Below, piece after piece: positions 57,818 through 64,000 of a DNA stretch of 64,000 nt (positions are counted from its first letter, which is position 1; each line of letters begins with the position of its first letter). Source of the stretch: Microbacterium sp. Leaf159 (GTDB lineage: Bacteria; Actinomycetota; Actinomycetes; Actinomycetales; Microbacteriaceae); NCBI RefSeq assembly GCF_001423615.1, contig NZ_LMOU01000001.1, forward strand, positions 820,539 through 884,538, read 5' to 3'. The position numbers were made by a program, and so were the translations under genes. Below the pieces are notes generated by a model. It searched no databases and had not been told where the DNA came from. It worked only from the letters and a program-made list of their open reading frames with translations.

Positions 57818-58873
57818 ATGAGCAGCGAATCCGCAACCCCCGACGCCGACCGCCCCGGCCTGATCCCCCGCGTGAGCGCTGCGGCGATCCGGTGGGCGTT
57901 GAGGCAACGCCCGGTGCGCGCGTTCTTGCTGTACTCCGAGCGCCGAGGCCCCATGCTGGCCGACAGCGTGACGTACCGCGCCCTGTTCAGTGTCTTCGCC
58001 GCCGTACTTCTCGGATTCTCGATCGCTGCTCTGTGGCTCGCAGGCAACCCCGAGGCCTGGGACGCGATCATCGCGGCGGTGCAGTCGGTCGTTCCCGGTC
58101 TCATCGGCGAGGACGGGATCATCGACCCATCCGACCTCGAGGCACCGGTCTCGCTGTCCATCGCCGGTGCGATCTCGGTCGTCGCGCTCACCGGTTCGGC
58201 TCTCGCCGCCGTCGGCTCTCTGCGCACTGCCGTGCGGCTCCTCGCGGGCACGGCCCAGGCCGACATCCTCTTCATCTGGGTGATGCTGCGCAACCTCGTA
58301 CTCGCCATCGGCATCGGCCTCGCATTCGTGGCCGCAGCCGCGGTCACCTTCATCGGGCGTATCGGCATCACCTGGATCTCAGGCCTGCTCGGCATCGCCG
58401 AGGACTCCCCCACGGCGACCTGGAGCATCCGCATCGTGTCGCTCGTCGTGGTGCTCGCGCTCGACACCGCTCTGATCGCCGGTGTCTTCCGTCTGCTCTC
58501 GGGAACGCATCCGTCGGCGCGGTCCCTCTGGACCGGCGCGCTGCTGGGTGGGATCGGTCTGCTCATCCTGCAGGAGCTGTCGGGGCTGTTCATCGGAGGC
58601 GCTACCAGCAATCCGCTGCTCGCGTCGTTCGCCTCGCTGCTGGCGCTGCTGATCTGGCTCAACCTGTCGACCCAGGTGATCCTGATCTCCTGCGCGTACA
58701 TCGTCACGTCGGAGGAGGAGCGTCACGACCGCGTGCACGCCCGATTCGGTGCGACGACGTTCCCGCAGCGGCGCGTGCAACGCGCCGAAGCCGAGGTCGC
58801 CCTCGCCACCACGGAACTTCGCGCCGCGCAGAAGGCCGAGAAGGAGTTCCGCACCGGCTCGACCGCCGGCTGA
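57818..58873 (+). CDS. YihY/virulence factor BrkB family membrane protein
   Basis: 351-residue protein of the YihY/BrkB (YhjD-like) family, six to seven membrane helices. Formerly called RNase BN, which is not correct for the family; a transport role for phospholipid-like or LPS-type molecules has been proposed for YhjD. Motifs: YRALFSVFAAVLLGFSIAAL and the C-terminal LLIWLNLSTQVILISCAYI. A charged, helical C-terminal tail (AEAEVALATTELRAAQKAEK). Convergent with the DUF2993 gene, with two bases between stops. Confidence 0.9.
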   Translation: MSSESATPDADRPGLIPRVSAAAIRWALRQRPVRAFLLYSERRGPMLADSVTYRALFSVFAAVLLGFSIAALWLAGNPEAWDAIIAAVQSVVPGLIGEDGIIDPSDLEAPVSLSIAGAISVVALTGSALAAVGSLRTAVRLLAGTAQADILFIWVMLRNLVLAIGIGLAFVAAAAVTFIGRIGITWISGLLGIAEDSPTATWSIRIVSLVVVLALDTALIAGVFRLLSGTHPSARSLWTGALLGGIGLLILQELSGLFIGGATSNPLLASFASLLALLIWLNLSTQVILISCAYIVTSEEERHDRVHARFGATTFPQRRVQRAEAEVALATTELRAAQKAEKEFRTGSTAG

Positions 58874-58875
58874 CC

Positions 58876-59727
58876 TCAGCTCTGGGGGCACACACCCTTG
58901 TCGAGCAGGCTCGCATCGGTCGCGATCGCACCGTCGACGTCCACGTCGATCACAGCCTCGGTGCCGTCGATCTCGAGCCCCGTCAGGGTGATGCCGGCGG
59001 GGAGCTGATCGGCGATGCACACACGCTGCGTCTCGGTGAGGCGATCGCCGAGGGATCCGAGAGAGGAACCTACCTGATCGGCGTCGACCTCGAGACCGCC
59101 GATCGTGAGCCCCACGGGGGTCAGCTCGAGGTCACCCTCGGCGATGCCCGGCGTCACGGTGAGAGAGACAGGGATCGCGATGCCGAGGACGCTCACCGTT
59201 CCGGCGACGGTCGCATTCGGAGCATCGAGCGTCACTGTGTCGACGGGAAGATCGGTGCCGGCGAGCAGGGTGGTGAACTGCGATTCGTCGATCCGGATGG
59301 TCCCTGTCGCCCCGCTCAGGTCTCCGCCACGCAGCGGCACCCCGGTCGCGGTGACGTCGACCGCGCCGGTGATCCCCTGCAACGTCACCGAATCCGTCGA
59401 GAGATGAAGGGTATCGAGCGTTCCGCCGATCAGCTGCGGGATCAGGATGCCGTCGGCCTCCACGTCGAGCTCCTGGTCTGCGGGCAGGTCGAGCTGATCG
59501 ATCACGATTCCGCGGACGATCCCGGGAAGGACCGAACGCACCACGAGCTCCGCTGCGACGGCCAACAGCGCCAGCACGACCACGATGATGAGCAGCACCC
59601 ACGGCCACCGCTTGCGCTTGCGCTTCGCGGGCACGGCGGCGACAGCATCCTTCTCGCCCGGGATCACGAGCGTCGGATGCTCGGAATCAGCGGCGGGATA
59701 CGGAAGGGTGTGGTTGTCGTCGCTCAT
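58876..59727 (-). CDS. LmeA family (DUF2993) phospholipid-binding protein
   Basis: 283 residues: cytosolic N-terminal segment with KRKRKRW, a single membrane helix near 50-70 (WVLLIIVVVLALLAVAAELV), and an outside DUF2993 domain with repeated beta-strand patterns. The mycobacterial homologue LmeA binds phospholipid and affects lipomannan formation. ATG at 59727; upstream in-frame codons are not supported. It follows argS by 37 bases, so likely co-transcribed. Confidence 0.83.
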   Translation of the reverse strand: MSDDNHTLPYPAADSEHPTLVIPGEKDAVAAVPAKRKRKRWPWVLLIIVVVLALLAVAAELVVRSVLPGIVRGIVIDQLDLPADQELDVEADGILIPQLIGGTLDTLHLSTDSVTLQGITGAVDVTATGVPLRGGDLSGATGTIRIDESQFTTLLAGTDLPVDTVTLDAPNATVAGTVSVLGIAIPVSLTVTPGIAEGDLELTPVGLTIGGLEVDADQVGSSLGSLGDRLTETQRVCIADQLPAGITLTGLEIDGTEAVIDVDVDGAIATDASLLDKGVCPQS

Positions 59728-59764
59728 GCTGCCATCCTGCCCTACAGGGCGGACGGCAGCCGAG

Positions 59765-61429
59765 TCACATCCGCTCGGGAGCGGACACGCCGAGGAGGTC
59801 GAGACCGTTGCGGAAGACCTGTCCCGCGGCATCGTTGAGCCACAGGCGCGTGCGGTGCACGGTCTCGATCGGGTCGTCGCCCTGGGGGATCACGCGGCAG
59901 TTGTCGTACCAGCGGTGGTACAGGCCGGCGAGCTCCTCGAGGTACCGCGCGACGCGGTGCGGTTCGCGGACCTCGGCAGCGAACGCCACGATGCGCGGGA
60001 ACTCCTGCAGAGCACCGAGCAGTGCGCCCTCCGTCTCGTGCGTGAGCGTCTCAGGAGCGAACTCCGAGCGGTCGACACCGGAATCGGCGGCGTTGCGCGC
60101 GACATTGTGCGTGCGGGCGTGTGCGTACTGCACGTAGAAGACAGGGTTGTCGTTCGTGCGCTTCTGCAGCAGCTCCGGGTCGAGCGCCAGCGGCGAATCG
60201 GCGGGCGAGCGCTCCAGCGAGTAGCGCAGTGCATCGGTGCCGAGCCACTCGCGCAGGTCGTCCATCTCGATGATGTTGCCGGCACGCTTGCTGAGACGCG
60301 CACCGCCAACCGAGACGAGCTGACCGATCAGCACCTCGACGTTCTTCTCGGGGTCTTCTCCTGCGGCACCGGCGATCGCCTTGAGGCGGTGGACGTAACC
60401 GTGGTGGTCTGCGCCCAGCAGGTACAGCTTGTACTCGAACCCGCGGTCGCCCTTGTTGAGGTAGTACGCGGCGTCGGCGGCGAAGTAGGTGTACTCGCCG
60501 TTCGAGCGACGGATCACACGGTCCTTGTCGTCACCGAAGTCGGTGGTGCGCACCCAGACGGCACCCTCGTCGTCGAAGACATGTCCCTGCTCGCGCAGAC
60601 GGTCGACGGCGCGGTCGACGAAGCTCGTGCCGTCCTCCCCCTTGGCATGCAGCGTGCGCTCGGAGAACCACACGTCGAAGTCGACGTTGAACTTCGAGAG
60701 CGACTGCTTCTGCTCCTCGAGCTGGAACCCGTAGGCGAGCTCACGGGTGACGACCACCTGCTCGTCGTCCGCAAGGTCGAGCAGATCAGGACGGGCTGCG
60801 AGCACGCGAGCCGCGAGATCGCCGATGTAGCTTCCGGCGTAGCCACCCTCGGGGGTGGGCTCGCCCTTGGCTGCGGCGAGCACGGAGTTCGCGAAGCGCT
60901 CCATCTGCACGCCGGCGTCGTTGATGTAGTACTCGCGGGCAACGGTCGCACCGGATGCCGCGAGCACGCGGGCGATCGCATCGCCGAGGGCCGCCCAACG
61001 CGTGTGGCCGATGTGCAGCGGACCGGTCGGGTTCGCGCTCACGAACTCGATGTTGATGCTCTGTCCGGCCTGCGAGTCGTTGTGGCCGTAGTCGACGCCT
61101 GCATCGACGATCAGCTTCGCCAGCGCGCCTGCGGCCGCCGCATCGAGGCGGATGTTGATGAACCCCGGGCCGGCGACCTCGGTGCTCGCGATGCCGTCGA
61201 TCTCAGAGAGCCCGTCGGCGATCTGCTGGGCGAGTTCGCGAGGGTTGGTGCCGAACGGCTTCGCCAGACGCATCGCGATGTTCGAGGCCCAGTCGCCGTG
61301 GTCGCGATTGCGCGGACGGTCGAGCACGATGTCGGATGCGGCGAGCGCGAGCGGCTCGCCCGGACGTCGTTCCTCGGCGATCGGTGCGAGGACGGCGAGG
61401 AGGGCTTCGGCGAGCGTTTCAGGGTTCAT
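59765..61429 (-). CDS. argS: arginyl-tRNA synthetase
   Basis: 554-residue class I synthetase. N-terminal Arg-tRNA synthetase domain, HIGH motif as GPLHIGHTRWAALGD, the KMSKS region degenerate as LSKRAGN (usual for many ArgRS), and DALRM anticodon-binding domain at the C-terminus ending in the conserved LLGVSAPERM. First gene of the argS-lysA-hom-thrB-rho block known from mycobacteria (Rv1292 onward). Confidence 0.97.
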   Translation of the reverse strand: MNPETLAEALLAVLAPIAEERRPGEPLALAASDIVLDRPRNRDHGDWASNIAMRLAKPFGTNPRELAQQIADGLSEIDGIASTEVAGPGFINIRLDAAAAGALAKLIVDAGVDYGHNDSQAGQSINIEFVSANPTGPLHIGHTRWAALGDAIARVLAASGATVAREYYINDAGVQMERFANSVLAAAKGEPTPEGGYAGSYIGDLAARVLAARPDLLDLADDEQVVVTRELAYGFQLEEQKQSLSKFNVDFDVWFSERTLHAKGEDGTSFVDRAVDRLREQGHVFDDEGAVWVRTTDFGDDKDRVIRRSNGEYTYFAADAAYYLNKGDRGFEYKLYLLGADHHGYVHRLKAIAGAAGEDPEKNVEVLIGQLVSVGGARLSKRAGNIIEMDDLREWLGTDALRYSLERSPADSPLALDPELLQKRTNDNPVFYVQYAHARTHNVARNAADSGVDRSEFAPETLTHETEGALLGALQEFPRIVAFAAEVREPHRVARYLEELAGLYHRWYDNCRVIPQGDDPIETVHRTRLWLNDAAGQVFRNGLDLLGVSAPERM

Positions 61430-61487
61430 AGCCCTCTCAGTTTACGGCGCGTCACGCGCCCGAATTTGCGAGGGCCCGATCGTGATC

Positions 61488-61493
61488 TACAGT
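61488..61493 (+). promoter_or_regulatory. promoter giving a leaderless SGNH hydrolase transcript
   Basis: TACAGT followed by six bases and the ATG at 61500, with TTGCGA at 61466-61471 as a -35 at 16-bp spacing. One of the better-formed leaderless promoters in this window. Confidence 0.55.
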
Positions 61494-61499
61494 CATGCC

Positions 61500-62309
61500 A
61501 TGAAGGCCGCATCCGCCCGCCACCGCCTGCCCGTCGCGGGCCTCGCCGTCGCCGTGATCCTGGCTCTCGCCGCGGTCATCCTCGGTGTGTGGCGTCCGTG
61601 GGTTCCGGTGCCGTCTTCTGCGCCCGTCGGAGCCGCTGCCGCCGCCGACGAGGCAGTCACGATCGCCCCCGTGCCACTGCTGCTCCCCGAGCATCCGACC
61701 GTTCTGCTGTTCGGGGATTCCTGGACCTACGGCTCAGCTGCGACCGAGCCGACGCTCGGCTACGCATACGTTCTCGCGGACATGATCGACGGCGAGACCA
61801 TCGTGAAGGGTGTGCGGGGCAGCGGCTATCTGAAGCCGGGGCTCGATGGTCCTGCGTTCGGCGAGCGCATCGCCGCGCTGGATCCGACACTGACACCCGA
61901 CCTGATCATCATGCAGGGATCGATCAACGACCGCGCTCAGGGCGAGGCCGGTTACCGCGAGGCCGTGACCGCAGCGTGGGATGCGATGTCCGCGAAGTAC
62001 CCCGAAGCGACGATCGTCATTCTCGGTCCGGCACCGCATGAGCTGCCGGTCGGCGCCGGGACCGCCCGAATCGACACCGATCTCAGTGAGCTGGCCGCAG
62101 CCCGGGGATGGTGGTACATCTCCCCCATCGCGCAGAACTGGATCACGGATCAGAACTACCTGTCGGTGATCGACGTCGAGGTCGGACGCCGGCATCCCTC
62201 GACCGACGGCCATCGGTATCTGGCGGAGAAGCTCGCCGCAGCGCTCGCGGAACTCGGCGACGCGCCGGTGACCGAGGCCGGAGGGTCGGAGACCACGCCC
62301 GAGCAGTGA
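61500..62309 (+). CDS. SGNH/GDSL family hydrolase, exported
   Basis: 269 residues. An N-terminal signal anchor (AVAVILALAAVILGVW) is followed by a GDSL-type lipase/esterase domain: block I LLFGDSWTYGS with the nucleophile Ser, block III GSINDR, and block V HPSTDGH with the catalytic Asp-His. Probably acts on wall polymers or lipids outside the cell (acetyl-esterase or lipase); substrate unknown. Start fixed by the promoter six bases upstream. Confidence 0.88.
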   Translation: MKAASARHRLPVAGLAVAVILALAAVILGVWRPWVPVPSSAPVGAAAAADEAVTIAPVPLLLPEHPTVLLFGDSWTYGSAATEPTLGYAYVLADMIDGETIVKGVRGSGYLKPGLDGPAFGERIAALDPTLTPDLIIMQGSINDRAQGEAGYREAVTAAWDAMSAKYPEATIVILGPAPHELPVGAGTARIDTDLSELAAARGWWYISPIAQNWITDQNYLSVIDVEVGRRHPSTDGHRYLAEKLAAALAELGDAPVTEAGGSETTPEQ

Positions 62310-62325
62310 TATTGTCGACCGGTAC

Positions 62326-62398
62326 GCCTCCGTAGCTCAGTGGATAGAGCGCCGGTTTCCGGTACCGTAGGTCGCTGGTTCGATTCCAGTCGGGGGCA
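62326..62398 (+). tRNA. tRNA-Arg (anticodon CCG)
   Basis: Full cloverleaf: acceptor GCCTCCG/CGGGGGC (one U-G), D arm GCTC/GAGC, anticodon loop TTCCGGT with CCG at 62359-62361, variable AGGTC, and T arm GCTGG/CCAGT. The first pair of the anticodon stem (27:43) is a C-U mismatch. Discriminator A; CCA is not encoded. Reads CGG codons. Confidence 0.95.
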
Positions 62399-62414
62399 CA
62401 CACTCCGCAACGCG

Positions 62415-62443
62415 AAAGGCCGCCTGTTCTCAGGCGGCCTTTT
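62415..62443 (+). terminator. terminator after tRNA-Arg
   Basis: A 12-bp stem (AAAGGCCGCCTG with CAGGCGGCCTTT) with a TTCT loop, followed by TCGTT. A classical intrinsic terminator 17 bases after the tRNA. Confidence 0.9.
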
Positions 62444-62510
62444 CGTTGTCCCCGTTCGCGGAGACCTTCGCACTGTTCTCGACGGCGGAGACGAGACTGG
62501 CTCCGGAACG

Positions 62511-63383
62511 TCAGCCGATCGCTCGCTCGGTCGTCGTCTCGGTCAGATTGGCGAGCAGCTGCAGGCGCTCGTGAGTGGCGGATCCGGGTTCCGCCGAGAA
62601 GACGATCATCTGGAGTCCGCGGTCGGCGGCGAGGTCCATCGCCTGGAATGTGAGCTCCAGATCGCCCACCACCGGATGGTGGACGGTCTTCAGCCCGGTG
62701 CGATGTTCCCGGACATCGTGCGCTCCCCAGAGCTTCCGGAAGAGGTCGCTGCGGGTCGAGAGTTCACCGATGAGATCGCTGAGTTGCCGGTCGTACGGCG
62801 AGCGCCCTGCTTCGCCGCGAAGAAGGGCGACGATCTGTCGGGTCTGTCCTTCCCAGTCGGGGTAGAAGGTCTGGGCGCGCGCATCGAGGAAGACGAAGCG
62901 TGCGGCGTTCGCGGGCGGTCGCGCGTGGTCGAGCATCTCGGAGAAGACGGCTCGGCCCAGCATGTTCGTGGCGATGGCGTCGAGCCGGCCGTTCTGCACG
63001 TACACCGGGACGGTGGACATCGCGTCGATGGTCTGACGCATTCCGGACGTGAGCTGCGTCTTTCGCACAGGGCGCCGTCGCTGCTGCGGATGGGCGCCGG
63101 TGTTGGCCGCCCGGATCAGGTCGTGCAGATGCGCGTGTTCCGCGTCATCCAGCTGAAGGGCTCGACTGACCCCGTCGATGACCGATTCCGACACCCCCGC
63201 CGCGTTCCCGCGCTCGAGGCGCTTGTAATACTCCGAGCTCATCCCGGCGACAAGGGCGACCTCTTCGCGACGCAGCCCGGGGACGCGGCGACGGCCACCG
63301 AAGTCCGGCAGCCCCACCTGCTCCGGGGTGAGCTTCGCGCGCCTCGAGGTGAGGAAGTCGCTGATGGCGTCACGAGTGTCCAT
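62511..63383 (-). CDS. XRE/MmyB-type transcriptional regulator
   Basis: 290 residues: helix-turn-helix (about 33-90: LRREEVALVAGMSSEYYKRLERG) followed by the MmyB-like ligand-binding domain (MLTR_LBD), a PAS-fold that in MmyB homologues binds a fatty-acid-like ligand. Such regulators typically repress a divergent short-chain dehydrogenase or reductase gene, as here. ATG at 63383 is seven bases after TAGTTT, so leaderless. Intergenic dyads are described separately. Confidence 0.9.
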   Translation of the reverse strand: MDTRDAISDFLTSRRAKLTPEQVGLPDFGGRRRVPGLRREEVALVAGMSSEYYKRLERGNAAGVSESVIDGVSRALQLDDAEHAHLHDLIRAANTGAHPQQRRRPVRKTQLTSGMRQTIDAMSTVPVYVQNGRLDAIATNMLGRAVFSEMLDHARPPANAARFVFLDARAQTFYPDWEGQTRQIVALLRGEAGRSPYDRQLSDLIGELSTRSDLFRKLWGAHDVREHRTGLKTVHHPVVGDLELTFQAMDLAADRGLQMIVFSAEPGSATHERLQLLANLTETTTERAIG

Positions 63384-63390
63384 GACTTCG

Positions 63391-63396
63391 AAACTA
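63391..63396 (-). promoter_or_regulatory. -10 element giving a leaderless regulator transcript
   Basis: TAGTTT on the minus strand, seven bases before the ATG at 63383. Confidence 0.5.
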
Positions 63397-63411
63397 CGCC
63401 GGTGCCGGCGA

Positions 63412-63442
63412 TCTATGGGGTCCCTGCCGGGGCACCCATAGA
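63412..63442. promoter_or_regulatory. dyad in the regulator/aldo-keto reductase promoter region
   Basis: TCTATGGG (63412-63419) and CCCATAGA (63435-63442), perfect 8-bp arms with a 15-base spacer, so half-sites are about two helical turns apart. A strong candidate operator for the XRE regulator; it lies close upstream of the regulator's own -10. Confidence 0.55.
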
Positions 63443-63472
63443 CAGGGCCACGCTAACTCCGACGTGAGGGCG

Positions 63473-63485
63473 TTGACTCGAGTCA
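63473..63485 (+). promoter_or_regulatory. -35 element and overlapping palindrome before the aldo/keto reductase gene
   Basis: TTGACT (63473-63478) is five of six matches to a -35. It overlaps a perfect 12-bp palindrome, TGACTCGAGTCA (63474-63485). A protein bound there would cover the -35. The matching -10 is weak. Confidence 0.45.
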
Positions 63486-63513
63486 TCCGTCGACACAGAC
63501 AGAAGGACATGAG

Positions 63514-64000
<487 letters not shown>

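Noticed and set aside
62326..62443. tRNA-Arg as an integration site for a mobile element
   Set aside because: No integrase and no repeat of the tRNA 3' end was seen; the tRNA is followed directly by a terminator and ordinary genes.

Overview
The window is a gene-dense, high-GC stretch of actinobacterial chromosome. Gene content, gene order and the many start codons without a ribosome binding site point to Microbacteriaceae, probably a Microbacterium relative; the genus is inference from memory of such genomes, not from a search. It holds about 59 protein genes, one tRNA, no rRNA, no CRISPR array and no insertion sequence. No stretch without a gene exceeds 300 bases; the longest gaps (about 200-245 bases) hold promoters, hairpins or leaders described below.

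Left part (1-9972), mainly minus strand: infB (its last few codons lie off the left edge), ylxR and nusA, then proS and an isocitrate lyase/PEP mutase-like enzyme. Between them are a FAD amine oxidase, a LOG-family protein and a pyridoxamine-phosphate-oxidase-fold protein. rimP, which usually sits directly before nusA, is not in the window.

10-32 kb: a DUF222/HNH nuclease, an RNB ribonuclease, a protein with two Nudix domains, a nucleotidyltransferase, and then the isoprenoid/site-2-protease set dxr, rseP-like and ispG, in the order known from mycobacteria but pulled apart by plus-strand genes. One of these is a fused anthranilate synthase preceded by a short leader peptide with two Trp codons and alternative hairpins, a textbook-style tryptophan attenuator. 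Others are a YcnI-type copper protein with a membrane partner and a divergent Mur ligase. Further right are an FKBP lipoprotein, an acyltransferase, OsmC, asparaginase, and a solitary EccC-like two-domain ATPase beside a PP2C phosphatase and a proline-rich membrane protein.

32-61 kb: an ancient housekeeping block, read on the minus strand as argS, lysA, hom, thrB, rho, prfA, prmC, sua5, wecA-like, atpI, atpBEFHAGDC. Compared with the order I recall from Mycobacterium, thrC (between hom and thrB) and rpmE (between rho and prfA) are missing. The block is interrupted by a plus-strand cysK-cysE pair, a small four-helix membrane protein, and a citrate-type transporter divergent from a CitA/CitB two-component pair.

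Right end: a secreted SGNH hydrolase, tRNA-Arg(CCG) with a strong terminator, and an XRE/MmyB-type regulator divergent from an aldo/keto reductase (cut by the right edge), with two dyads between them.

A recurring feature is a TAnnnT -10 hexamer placed 6-7 bases before an ATG or GTG, seen for at least 15 genes: leaderless transcripts appear to be common here and help fix several start codons. I found no clearly new multi-gene system. The most interesting items are regulatory: the trp attenuator, hairpins over the infB and proS starts, the rho leader, and operator-like dyads at two divergent promoters.
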